In this document: positions 20,825 through 29,973 of the stretch, piece by piece
How the letters are laid out: every line of letters starts with the position of its first letter
Numbering within the stretch: position 1 is the stretch's first letter
Assembly (NCBI GenBank): GCA_963723235.1
Contig: CAVRPV010000013.1
Span: 1 to 64,000, forward strand
Length of the DNA: 64,000 nt
DNA from: CAIRTM01 sp963723235
Lineage (GTDB): Bacteria; Desulfobacterota; WTBG01; CAIYCZ01; CAIRTM01
Reading direction: 5' to 3'
Translations under genes and position numbers: made by a program
The notes under the pieces: model-generated
What the model was told of the DNA's origin: nothing
Databases searched by the model: none
What the model saw: only the letters and a program-made list of their open reading frames with translations

Positions 20825-20853
20825 AGTGTAGCCCCGAAGGCCTCAAAATTCAA
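20825..20853 (-). promoter_or_regulatory. Promoter P2 (distal copy) of the exported propeller gene
   Basis: On the minus strand TTGAAT (20853-20848), 17 bases, TACACT (20830-20825). It is flanked by the same words as P1: ATTAGTA before the -35 and AACGAAAGA about 18-20 bases past the -10. A unit of roughly 139 bases therefore appears duplicated. The rest of the 458-base gap (20555-21012) holds no gene that I can see. Confidence 0.6.
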
Positions 20854-21012
20854 GTACTAATAGACAATTTTTCAAAATTTAATTATTCCCGGGCAGCTCT
20901 CACCGTTCGCTGCCCCTGCCTGAGATGAATCTGCAAAAATATGCGTATAAAACCGCATTTATAGCGTGCTGCAACAGGTCATGTCCTGCCGGATCCTGCG
21001 GCCGGGGTTGAG

Positions 21013-22590
21013 TTAAATCCGGTAATCATCGCGCAGCTGTCCATAAAAATAGCGCAGTTTATCGCGCAGCATTTTTATAAGGGCGACAAAAGCTGCCAAC
21101 AGCCCCTCAGCGTCGTCCCCTTTGCTTTTAGCAGCCATGTCGAACTTGAAGTCGATGCTGATATCCTCTACCTTGAGAACGGACTTTATCCACGGATCAT
21201 CCAGAATGCGGGCCTGCACAGCCCGCAGGATCCGCTCGACCTCCCTGATGCCTTTTCTCAGTCCGCCGTCCTGCGTATTATTGCGGGCAACCTCAAGAAA
21301 CTGAATTAAAAAATTAACCTGCTGCAGGGCTTTCATCTTTTCATCGTTGGAAAGCTGCTCAACGGACAGTTCGTTCAGCCTGAGCGCCTCAGCACGAACA
21401 GCTTCAAGCTCAGAGCCGGTAAAAGGGAATGAGTCGTCCAGAATCGAGGTTATGATGACAAAAATGAAATTTTCGCATACCTCCTGCAGCGTATACACCT
21501 GATTCAACCCCTGCAGGATTTCAAGCATTTTCAGCTCTTTTACCGATTTGGAGGCGGTTTCAAATGAACGAACCTGGTCCTGAAACAGTTCACCATGGTT
21601 GATCGCCGCAGGCGGCGCCTTGCTGCTGTAGTATTCCCAGAAAGACGGCATGGGGCGCATGCCGTCATGGCCGCCTTTCTTCCAGGCTGTGCGGTCAGGG
21701 TAAAGCTGCAGAATTTTTTCAATATCCAGGTCCGGTATCAGGATGATGTGCAGCTTGATTGAACCAAGCTGCTCGCGCAAATCCGCGGGAATGGGCCCGA
21801 AGCCATCGGTCATGACCATGATTTCAGCCTGACGCAGCTCAACATCAGCGCGAATGTCGGCAATGGCCTGTACAATTGCCTCCCCGATATTGGTAATCTG
21901 GCCGCCGCCGGTCCCCAGCCGTGTTATATGGCCGACCAGGGTCTCTATTTCCCCATACGTTGAGGCTTTTACCAGGTCTGAGACCTCGCTGTGAAAAGAG
22001 CGAAAATAGAGCTGCGGTTCTTCCGGAGCCGCGCGGCGCAAATACTCAATGGCAATGGCCTTGGACACCAGCAGCTTCTTAAAGTTCTCGCCGTTCATCG
22101 AGGTTGAGTTGTCAAACAGCAGATATACTTTCTGGCTGCGCCTGAGCTCTACCTCCTGGTCACCCAGAAAAGCATCCACGCTGGAAACAGCTGCGGCACC
22201 GCCTTCGTAGTCAATTTTGATCAATTCGCGGTTGGCGACTTTTTTGTAAAAAATATTGTCGGGATAAATAATGTGCTCGCGCGGCAGCAGGTGCGCAATA
22301 TCGCTGACTGAACTGATATGGGCAAGGGCGATGGTGTTATCCATGCGCGCAGGCTGCTGCGGCTGCATGCTGTCATCGTCCTGATCGCGACCGACGGCAA
22401 AAACTGTTTCGCGGTTAAAAAGCGGCGCGGCCTGTGTCTTGATGCGATGGCGGCTGGTTTCGCTGAAAATCACCCGCGCGATATAAAAAATCTTCATGAG
22501 CTCGGGGCTGAATTTCAGGGCCTGCGTGCTGCACAGATCGCAGGTGGGCATGTAAAAGGAGAGTTGGGAACTGAGTGATGTATGATCCAT
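21013..22590 (-). CDS. VWA-domain protein, partner of the adjacent MoxR/RavA-like ATPase
   Basis: The 525-residue protein has a von Willebrand factor A domain at about residues 153-300 with an intact MIDAS (FDNSTSM, Asp160-x-Ser162-x-Ser164, and TDGFGPIP further on). A helical region of about 200 residues follows. The N-terminal 150 residues are unassigned. VWA proteins of this sort (ViaA, CoxE, BatA types) act with a MoxR AAA+ ATPase to remodel or mature a target complex. The ATPase is encoded immediately upstream, separated by a 125-bp palindromic repeat and about 90 further bases. Target unknown. No signal peptide, so cytoplasmic. Confidence 0.82.
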   Translation of the reverse strand: MDHTSLSSQLSFYMPTCDLCSTQALKFSPELMKIFYIARVIFSETSRHRIKTQAAPLFNRETVFAVGRDQDDDSMQPQQPARMDNTIALAHISSVSDIAHLLPREHIIYPDNIFYKKVANRELIKIDYEGGAAAVSSVDAFLGDQEVELRRSQKVYLLFDNSTSMNGENFKKLLVSKAIAIEYLRRAAPEEPQLYFRSFHSEVSDLVKASTYGEIETLVGHITRLGTGGGQITNIGEAIVQAIADIRADVELRQAEIMVMTDGFGPIPADLREQLGSIKLHIILIPDLDIEKILQLYPDRTAWKKGGHDGMRPMPSFWEYYSSKAPPAAINHGELFQDQVRSFETASKSVKELKMLEILQGLNQVYTLQEVCENFIFVIITSILDDSFPFTGSELEAVRAEALRLNELSVEQLSNDEKMKALQQVNFLIQFLEVARNNTQDGGLRKGIREVERILRAVQARILDDPWIKSVLKVEDISIDFKFDMAAKSKGDDAEGLLAAFVALIKMLRDKLRYFYGQLRDDYRI

Positions 22591-22680
22591 AGTGTTCAGC
22601 GTGCAGGGCTGCGCCAGCCACTCAGCAGCACGATCCTGCTCCGCTGCCGGCTTAACGGGTTGTTCAAAAAGCCCTTTTTA

Positions 22681-22805
22681 CAGGCTGTTCAAAAATGTCC
22701 GGATGCAAGGCGCGCACTATCATGAGGAATGAGGCGTACTGTTGTATACGCCGCAAAGACGAATGATGAGCACAACGCCGCTGACGGGCGTTTTTCAACA
22801 GCCTG
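22681..22805. repeat. Palindromic intergenic repeat, copy 2 (125 bp)
   Basis: CAGGCTGTTCAAAAA begins and TTTTTCAACAGCCTG ends the element, with the central GAGGCGTAC...GTATACGCC stem. It ends exactly at the stop codon of the ATPase gene (22806). An additional partial arm (TTGTTCAAAAAGCCC) lies just before it. Confidence 0.88.
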
Positions 22806-24278
22806 TTACACCTTCAGGTATTTCTTATATTCAAACACGGCCTGGCGGAAACTGACCACGAGCTCCCGGCACTCACGCGAACCGGCATCCTTCATGGAAA
22901 CTTCACTGATATTTTCAAGCACCGTAAATGTTTCCGGCAGAAATGTGTCGCGATTCAGGGACATGATCTTTGTTTTCAATCGGGTGAAGTACTCCTTGAA
23001 GCGCGACGTTTCCTCGCGCACGGTTTCCTGCAGCCGGGAGCGTATCAGGTTAAAGGATGTATCGCTTTTAAGCATTTCCTGATTTTCGGAAGACCTGATG
23101 ATATTAAAGATATCTATGGCATTAAACATGTTATTAAGAAGGTCTCTATCCTGACGAAAATAGTTTCTGGCCGCACCGGTTATTTTTGCAAGACGCGCGA
23201 TTTCATCGTCCCGGCCCAGGGTGCACACGACCAGGGACAGGCTGTCAAGATCCTGCTCGTTCACGTCCTCACGACCGTCCAGAAAAGCAACCGCTCTCAG
23301 CGTGTCCTGTGTTTTCACACTTTTGCGGTCACTGATCGTGAAGTCCTTGCGGTCTGAATGGGTAGCGCGCGTCTCCTCAATATATTTTTTCAGAATATAA
23401 TTTTTCAAAAAGAGTATGTAGCCCGGAATGGCTATCTGATTGCTCTGGACGACTTTCTTGGCATAGGACAGCTCACCCAGCGAAAGCCGTCGCTGAGGAG
23501 TTGCAACCTTGCCGAACTGCTGCTGGTAGATCTGGTCAATTGAGTACTGAAAATACAGGTCCTTGTTCTCCGGGATGAAACTTTTGTAGAGAAAACGGTC
23601 GATCACCGCTTCGAGCACATCAGTGTAGCGAATGTAATTTGCTGCGGCAATCGCGGTGTGCAGAGTGGCGTTCACGATCTGCTCGCCGTTCACAAGCTGC
23701 TTTTCGTTCAAAAGGGACAGCAGGGAGCGCAGCAGCATGTCATTGGCGTCAAAAATTTCATCCAGAAACGCGAAATGCGAAAGCACAACCGAGCCTTCAA
23801 CATTGTGAATCATCTTGCCCTTTTTCATTGCCTCAATATCATAGGCGCCGAACAGATTTTCGGGCATGGTGTCCTTGGTGAGCTGCTTTTCAAATATCGT
23901 TGCGCCTTCGAAACAGGCGAAAATCTGGCGCGCAAGCAGCGATTTTGCCATGCCCGTGCGGCTGATCAAGAGCTGATGCTCGCCTGTCAGCAGGGCGATA
24001 AATGTCTGCCTCACGACCTGCTCGCGTCCAATGACATGCTTGGCAATGTAGCGAATGCACTCGTTAATGGTATTCGAAATTGATTTCAGCTTTTCGGGAG
24101 GCATGTCCGCCCGGGGCTTCATCTCCGGCATCGAGACCGGTTCCTCAGGCATAACCGTCCTGATTGCCGATGGGGTTTCCGGTACTTCGATATGGTGCAA
24201 TTTTCCGGCTGCCAGCGAAAGAACAGATTCTTCCAATGGATGGAAATGCTTTGGAGTAGTGCTGCGTTTGTCGTCCAT
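22806..24278 (-). CDS. MoxR-family AAA+ ATPase, RavA-like
   Basis: The 490-residue protein carries an AAA+ core at about residues 63-300. The P-loop reads SRTGMAKS (residues 106-113), like the RavA form GPPGIAKS but with the first Gly replaced by Ser. Walker B is FLDEIF (171-176), followed by the typical LLSLLNEKQLVNGEQI insert. A proline- and charge-rich N-terminus (about 60 residues) and a helical C-terminal 150 residues flank the core. Such ATPases act as chaperones with VWA partners, here the gene just downstream. The start at 24278 has only a weak GCGGGA upstream. Whether the changed P-loop still binds ATP normally is open. Confidence 0.85.
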   Translation of the reverse strand: MDDKRSTTPKHFHPLEESVLSLAAGKLHHIEVPETPSAIRTVMPEEPVSMPEMKPRADMPPEKLKSISNTINECIRYIAKHVIGREQVVRQTFIALLTGEHQLLISRTGMAKSLLARQIFACFEGATIFEKQLTKDTMPENLFGAYDIEAMKKGKMIHNVEGSVVLSHFAFLDEIFDANDMLLRSLLSLLNEKQLVNGEQIVNATLHTAIAAANYIRYTDVLEAVIDRFLYKSFIPENKDLYFQYSIDQIYQQQFGKVATPQRRLSLGELSYAKKVVQSNQIAIPGYILFLKNYILKKYIEETRATHSDRKDFTISDRKSVKTQDTLRAVAFLDGREDVNEQDLDSLSLVVCTLGRDDEIARLAKITGAARNYFRQDRDLLNNMFNAIDIFNIIRSSENQEMLKSDTSFNLIRSRLQETVREETSRFKEYFTRLKTKIMSLNRDTFLPETFTVLENISEVSMKDAGSRECRELVVSFRQAVFEYKKYLKV

Positions 24279-24805
24279 GGTATGCTATTCCCGCAAAAAA
24301 AGATATATACACTTAAAAGCAAAAAGGAGGCCATATAATCACTGTTTTTTATAAATGATTTTTAACACCCAAAGACAATTAAATGCATACTTTAATATCT
24401 TTTTAAATACAGAAAAAAGGGGTAAAGACCGGGTAGCATATTGACAAAATGTCACCATGCTGTTTTATTTTTTAATAGCGCGCCTTTATAGGAGCAATGT
24501 ATGCAAAAAAAGCATTATTCAGGAGTTACAGAGCTTCTTTGACAAAAAAAGCATGACAATTTGGCAAGATCTAAGCCTGCACCCGCCCGCCCCTGTTTTA
24601 TTAACTATCCGTATTTTCATTAATTATTAGTTTATGCCCCCGGGAGAACCTGCAGAATACATTGGCATACTCCTTGATATATAATGTGTTGGAATTGTCT
24701 GGCAAAATGAGATGATATCTGCTATTATTTTTTTTTACTTAAGGACACGTTAGTACCACCTAACTTTATTACCACGCTACAGCAAAACCTTAGAAGGAGG
24801 AACAC
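24279..24805. promoter_or_regulatory. AT-rich divergent control region between the ATPase gene and acs
   Basis: These 527 bases hold no conventional gene. A sigma54-like element occurs at 24664-24679 (TGGCATACTCCTTGAT: correct GG spacing, but GA where GC is expected at -12). A perfect TATAAT sits at 24681-24686 without a good -35. A possible leader peptide of 13 codons runs from 24501 to 24542 after AGGAG. Long T and A runs near 24730-24742 precede the acs ribosome site. Confidence 0.4.
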
Positions 24806-26777
24806 ATGGCTGAAGAGAAAAAAACACTGGACGGGTACAGCAAAGTCTTTGAAATTCCCAAGGACCTGCAGGCTAAAGCCCACGTAAAAAGCATTGAGCA
24901 GTACGAGGAAATGTACAAACGCTCTATAGAAGATCCGAAAGGATTCTGGGGCCAGATGGCTGAAGAAAACCTTGAATTCTTCAAAAAATGGGACACGGTA
25001 CTGGACTACGACTGGGGCAGCAAAATGCGCAATGAGTGGTTCAAAGGCGCCAAGCTGAACGTTTCCTACAACTGCCTTGACCGTCACATCAAAGGCGCCC
25101 GCAAGAACAAAGCAGCCCTTATGTGGCAGGGCGAACCGGTTGATGATGCCCGCACCTACACCTATATCGAGATGTATTACGAAGTCAACAAATTCGCCAA
25201 CGTGCTCAAATCAAAAGGCGTTAAAAAGGGCGACCGCGTTGCCCTGTATCTGCCCATGATCCCCGAGCTGCCGATTGCAATGCTGGCCTGTGCCCGTATC
25301 GGTGCGATCCACATGATCGTTTTCGGCGGTTTCAGCTCCGACGCACTGCGCGACCGCATCCAGGGCTGCAAGGCCAAGGTGCTGGTCACCAGTGATGCCA
25401 GCTATCGCTCCGGCAAGGTCATCCCGCTGAAAGGCAATGCCGATGCCGCTCTGAAAGATTGCCCCAGCGTTACAACCCAGATCGTTGTCAACCGCTGCAA
25501 CGCCGACGTGCCGATGAAAGAAGGCTTTGATGTCTGGTGGCATGATGAAATGAATGCCAAGGGACTGCCCGCATACTGCGAGCCCGAGTGGATGGACGCT
25601 GAAGATCCGCTGTTTATCCTCTACACCTCCGGCTCCACCGGCCAGCCCAAGGGCGCCTGCCACACCACCGCCGGCTACCTGCTCTATGCTAACGTCACCC
25701 TGAAGTACGTATTCGACCTGAAAGAAGAAGACACCTTCTGGTGCACCGCTGATATCGGCTGGGTAACCGGACACAGCTACATCGTGTACGGCCCGCTTTC
25801 AAACGGCGCAGCAAGCGTTATGTTTGAGGGCGTTCCGAGCTATCCGGACTATTCACGGTTCTGGAAGATCGTCGAGAAATACAAGGTCAACCAGTTCTAC
25901 ACTGCACCCACCGCCATCCGCGCCATTGCCGCGCAGGGCGACCAGTGGGTGGACAGGCATTGACCTTTCAAGCCTGCGCATTCTCGGTACGGTGGGTGAG
26001 CCCATCAACCCCGAGGCATGGATGTGGTACTACAACAAGATCGGCGGCGGCCGCTGCCCGATCGTTGATACCTACTGGCAGACCGAGACCGGCGGATTCC
26101 TGATCACTCCGCTGCCGGGCGCGATGAAAATCAAACCGGGTTCTGCGAACCGTCCCTTCTTCGGAATCAAACCGGCAATCGTCAATGATGACGGAACCCC
26201 GATAACAGATGTAAACCAGGCAGGGCACCTCTGCGTTACCCAGCCCTGGCCGGGCATGATGCGTACCGTGTACGGAGATCATGATCGCTTCCGGGACACG
26301 TATTTCAGCCAATTCCCCGGCAAGTACTACACCGGTGACGGCGCCCGCATTGATGCTGACGGCGACTTTATCCTCATGGGCCGCCTGGATGACGTTATCA
26401 ACGTTTCCGGTCACCGCATGGGTACCGCTGAAGTCGAGAGCGCACTGGTTTCTCATGAAAAAGTTGCAGAAGCAGCAGTTGTCGGCATGCCCCATGAAAT
26501 CAAGGGTGAAGGCATCTATGCTTTCGTAACCCTGAACATGGGTGTTGAAGGAACAGACGCGCTGAAAAAAGAACTGATTAACCATGTTCGCAAGGAAATC
26601 GGTCCGATCGCAACTCCTGACAAGATCCAGTGGGCCCCAGGTCTGCCAAAGACCAGAAGCGGCAAGATCATGCGCAGAATTTTGAAGAAAATTGCTAAAA
26701 ACGAGAGCGACATGGGCGATACCAGCACCCTTGCCGATCCGAGTGTTGTTGAGAACCTGATTGCCGGCAAGCTGTAA
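24806..26777 (+). CDS. acs: Acetyl-CoA synthetase, AMP-forming (one frameshift)
   Basis: The enzyme activates acetate with ATP and CoA through acetyl-AMP. The reconstruction is about 656 residues. It shows the P-loop YTSGSTGQPKGACHTT, the DTYWQTETGG motif, YYTGDGARIDADGD, GRLDDVINVSGHRMG, and the C-terminal PKTRSGKIMRR with the acetylatable Lys. One extra T at about 25961 (CATTGAC for CATGAC) breaks the frame between DQWVDRH and DLSSLRILGTVGEP. The start follows AGAAGGAGG. It is monocistronic with its own terminator. It fits acetate oxidation, or acetate assimilation with the ferredoxin enzymes at 37-39 kb. Confidence 0.95.
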
Positions 26778-26804
26778 GCCGCAACACCACTATTGCGCAA
26801 CACC

Positions 26805-26845
26805 AAAGAGGGTATGGCCGCTCGCGGTCATACCCTCTTTTTTTT
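26805..26845 (+). terminator. Rho-independent terminator of acs
   Basis: AAAGAGGGTATGGCCGC pairs with the complementary arm GGTCATACCCTCTTT around TCGC, and the T run continues for eight or more bases. Confidence 0.92.
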
Positions 26846-27027
26846 GCATCAGGCACGAAACCCGTCTTCACCCCGTCCGCAGCATACCCCTGCTTGAAAA
26901 TCTACCGCGCAGCGCAATATAGGCTTGCCCATTCAAAACCCTTTTGCTATGCTGAGAACCTGTGCGGTGAACCGGTGGCCGTGCGCACAGACCGCAAAAC
27001 GCAAACACGAGCACAAGGCCACGCCTT

Positions 27028-27813
27028 ATGGTTACAATCGGCATCATCGGCGGAACAGGATTCGGTAATCCCGCATTCCTTGAAAACATCAAACAGGTAA
27101 AAGTACACACGCCCTACGGGGCGCCCTCATCCATACCGGTTATGGGACAGAGGGACGGGGTCCAGCTTGTGACCATCGCCCGCCACGGCGAAAACCATAC
27201 CATTGCCCCCTCGCGGGTTAATTTCCGGGCCAATATCTGGGCCATGAAACACCTGGGCGTGACCCATATCATCGCCGTGACCGCAGTCGGTTCGCTGCGC
27301 GAAGAAATAGAGCCCGGACACATCGTCTTTCCCGACCAGTTTATTGACCGCACGACCTGCCGGGCCGCAACCTTCTATGAAGGCCATGAAGTGTGCCACA
27401 TACCCATGGCCGAACCGTTTTGCGCTGAGTTGCGGGGATTACTGGCTGAAACCGCTGCGGAGCTAAAACTTGCACATCACGCAGCCGGAACCGTGATCAC
27501 AATTGAAGGCCCGCGTTTTTCGACCCGGGCTGAAAGCCGCATGTTCCGAGGCTGGGGCGCTGACATTATCAATATGAGCACTGTACCCGAGGTGGTTCTG
27601 GCACGTGAAGCCGGCATCTGCTACGCGACCGCGGCCATGAGTACTGATTATGACTGCTGGCATGAATCCGAAGAGCCGGTCACCTGGGAACTTATCCAGA
27701 AGACCATGCAGCACAACACGGCCAATATGCAAAAACTGCTGCTGGCGGTTGTTCCAAAGCTGCGCCTTACGCACTGCAGCTGCCGCAATGATGTAAACAG
27801 TTCAACCCTGTAG
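27028..27813 (+). CDS. mtnP: S-methyl-5'-thioadenosine phosphorylase
   Basis: It splits methylthioadenosine with phosphate into adenine and methylthioribose-1-phosphate. The 261-residue protein starts TIGIIGGTGF (phosphate loop). It shows IARHGENHTIAPSRVNFRANIWAMK, AVTAVGSLREEI, IEGPRFSTRAES, the substrate pocket DIINMSTVPE, and MSTDYDCWHE, all typical of MTAP rather than plain purine nucleoside phosphorylase. The next gene is apt, which would recycle the adenine made here; this supports the call. Only a weak AAGG lies upstream of the start. Confidence 0.92.
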   Translation: MVTIGIIGGTGFGNPAFLENIKQVKVHTPYGAPSSIPVMGQRDGVQLVTIARHGENHTIAPSRVNFRANIWAMKHLGVTHIIAVTAVGSLREEIEPGHIVFPDQFIDRTTCRAATFYEGHEVCHIPMAEPFCAELRGLLAETAAELKLAHHAAGTVITIEGPRFSTRAESRMFRGWGADIINMSTVPEVVLAREAGICYATAAMSTDYDCWHESEEPVTWELIQKTMQHNTANMQKLLLAVVPKLRLTHCSCRNDVNSSTL

Positions 27814-27870
27814 GCGCGCATACGGTACCTGAGTTGTTGAAAAAATAGTTATTAGCAGGAGAATTCTGAA

Positions 27871-28386
27871 ATGGACCTCAAAGACATCATACGCGATGTG
27901 CCGGACTTTCCGAAACCCGGCATTCTGTTTCGTGACATCACGACCCTGCTGCAGCGATCAGATGCATTCCAGCAGGCTGTTGACCTGCTTCTGCAGCGCT
28001 ACCGCGATATGCCCTTTGACCTGGTGGCGGGCATTGAGTCTCGCGGCTTTATCATGGGCACCGTGCTGGCGTATCAGCTAAAAAAAGGATTTGTGCCGAT
28101 CCGCAAGCCCGGCAAACTGCCCGCTGCAACAATTTCAGCCGAATACAGCCTTGAGTATGGAACCGACCGTATTGAAATGCATGTGGACGCGGTAAGCCCG
28201 GGCCAGAGGGTGCTGCTGGTTGATGATTTACTGGCAACGGGCGGCACCATGCAGGCAGCCTGCAACCTGATACGGCAGGCCGGCGCAGAAGTAGCTGAAT
28301 GCTCTTTTTTGATTGAGCTGGCAGGCCTGAACGGACGTGCCAAACTCGACGGATACAATATTTTTTCGCTGTTAACCTATACATAG
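27871..28386 (+). CDS. apt: Adenine phosphoribosyltransferase
   Basis: It converts adenine plus PRPP to AMP. The 171-residue protein starts MDLKDIIRDVPDFPKPGILF, has GIESRGFIMG, and carries the PRPP-binding loop VLLVDDLLATGGTM. Length and motifs are standard. AGGAG lies 9 bases before the start. Its place 57 bases after mtnP points to a purine salvage unit that regenerates AMP from methylthioadenosine, a by-product of polyamine or quorum-signal synthesis. Confidence 0.96.
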   Translation: MDLKDIIRDVPDFPKPGILFRDITTLLQRSDAFQQAVDLLLQRYRDMPFDLVAGIESRGFIMGTVLAYQLKKGFVPIRKPGKLPAATISAEYSLEYGTDRIEMHVDAVSPGQRVLLVDDLLATGGTMQAACNLIRQAGAEVAECSFLIELAGLNGRAKLDGYNIFSLLTYT

Positions 28387-28412
28387 CAGCGCCCTTTAAC
28401 CGGTATACACGC

Positions 28413-29426
28413 ATGACGATTGAAACCACACGACTTGATGAACTGCTGGGCAGGTTCCCCCGCGGACGGATCATGGTGGTCGGCGATTTGATGCTGGATG
28501 AATACGTGCGCGGAGTGGTTGACCGCGTTTCACCGGAGGCTCCTATTCCGGTTGTCAACATCATCAACAGCGCCGAGCGCGATGTGCGTCCCGGCGGGGC
28601 CGCAAATGTGTTTAACAACCTTATCGCACTGGGCGCACAGGACATTGTTCTATGCGGCGTTGTGGGCAATGACCCTGACGGCGAATTCGTGCATGATTAT
28701 TTGCGCAAAAGAAACCTTGCAACCGAGGGTCTCATCGTTGACCCCGGCCGACCGACCACAATCAAAACGCGCATCATCGCCCACAATCAGCAGGTCGTGC
28801 GCCTTGACCGCGAAGAGCGCGGGCCAATAGCCCCTGAAATCCGCGCAAAACTGGCGGACTTTATAGCGAGCCGGATTGACAGCCTGGACGCGATAATTTT
28901 TTCCGACTATGAAAAGGGGCTTATTACACCCGCGCTGCTTGAGGTCGTGCTGCCGCAAGCAGCCCGACAGAACGTCATCGTGGCGGTTGACCCCAAATTC
29001 ACCAATTTCCCTCATTTCAAAAATGTCTCCATCGTCGTGCCCAACCGCAAGGAGGCCAGCGGCTTTGTGCGCTATGAGATACTGTCTCCGCAGGATGCGC
29101 TCGCGGCCGCGCAGGATATCCTCGCGGGGCTGAACTGTGAAAACGTACTGATCAAACTGGGTGAAGCGGGCATGCGCCTGGTCTGCGCCGACGGCACCGA
29201 CGTCAGCATCAATACCGCAGCCGAGCAGGTCTATGATGTGACCGGCGCCGGGGATACCGTTATCAGCACGCTGGTGCTGGCACGTGCAGCCGGGGCAAGC
29301 TGGGAGGAAGCCGCGCGCATTGCCAATGTTGCCGCCGGCGTGGTTATTCACTATATCGGCACGACCGTCATTACACGGGAATTGTTGCGCCGTGCGATTG
29401 TCGAAAAAAAGATCCCCCTGTCGTGA
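28413..29426 (+). CDS. rfaE1: D-glycero-beta-D-manno-heptose-7-phosphate kinase
   Basis: This PfkB-family kinase makes heptose-1,7-bisphosphate for the LPS inner core. The 337-residue protein shows the substrate motif MVVGDLMLDEYVRG, PEAPIPVV, RPGGAANVFNN, TIKTRIIAHNQQVVRLDRE and the ATP/anion-hole motif DVTGAGDTVIS. The nucleotidyltransferase half of the fused HldE enzyme is absent, so this is the single-domain RfaE1 form; the partner must be elsewhere. It overlaps the next gene by four bases (GTGA). Confidence 0.93.
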   Translation: MTIETTRLDELLGRFPRGRIMVVGDLMLDEYVRGVVDRVSPEAPIPVVNIINSAERDVRPGGAANVFNNLIALGAQDIVLCGVVGNDPDGEFVHDYLRKRNLATEGLIVDPGRPTTIKTRIIAHNQQVVRLDREERGPIAPEIRAKLADFIASRIDSLDAIIFSDYEKGLITPALLEVVLPQAARQNVIVAVDPKFTNFPHFKNVSIVVPNRKEASGFVRYEILSPQDALAAAQDILAGLNCENVLIKLGEAGMRLVCADGTDVSINTAAEQVYDVTGAGDTVISTLVLARAAGASWEEAARIANVAAGVVIHYIGTTVITRELLRRAIVEKKIPLS

Positions 29427-29965
29427 GCCGCCCCCGGGAACCACAGCCTGTAAAACTCATCATGAGCATTCTGGGTGCGGACATGCAGGCAGCGGATCAG
29501 CTCATTGAACGCCTGCGGCATACATTCGGCGATACGGATTATGTAAGCGAGTCACTGAAATTTGATTTCACCGACTATTATGAACCAGAGATGGGCACCG
29601 GCCTGCAGCGGCGACTGGTAAGCTTTGCAACGCTGATCATGCCGGATGAACTGCCTGCAATCAAACTGGCAACCAATGCGCTGGAGGATGACTTCGCCGG
29701 CCCTGACGGAAAGAGAAACCTGAACATAGATCCCGGCTATATTGCGTTGTGCCACCTGATCCTGGCAACCGGCAAGGCGTTTACCCACCGTCCCTATCTG
29801 CGCGCGGGTATTTACGCCGACATGACGCTGGTCTATCGCGCCGGACGTTTTCAAACTCTGGAGTGGACATTTCCCGACTATGGTTCTGAAGAGATGCTCA
29901 AAATTTTAACCATGCTGCGTGAGCGCTATTTCGAGCAATTGAAAAAGCTGCCGCAGCACTCGTGA
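29423..29965 (+). CDS. DUF4416 family protein
   Basis: This 180-residue cytoplasmic protein matches the DUF4416 pattern as I know it: the N-terminal PVKLIMSIL, the FDFTDYYEPEMGTGLQRR stretch, RNLNIDPGYI, HRPYLRAGIYADMTL and the C-terminal WTFPDYGSEE. The function is unknown; the family is common in delta-proteobacteria and often sits near yicC and gmk, as here. GTG at 29423 overlaps the rfaE1 stop, so translation is probably coupled. Confidence 0.82.
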   Translation: MSRPREPQPVKLIMSILGADMQAADQLIERLRHTFGDTDYVSESLKFDFTDYYEPEMGTGLQRRLVSFATLIMPDELPAIKLATNALEDDFAGPDGKRNLNIDPGYIALCHLILATGKAFTHRPYLRAGIYADMTLVYRAGRFQTLEWTFPDYGSEEMLKILTMLRERYFEQLKKLPQHS

Positions 29966-29973
29966 GGTAGACA

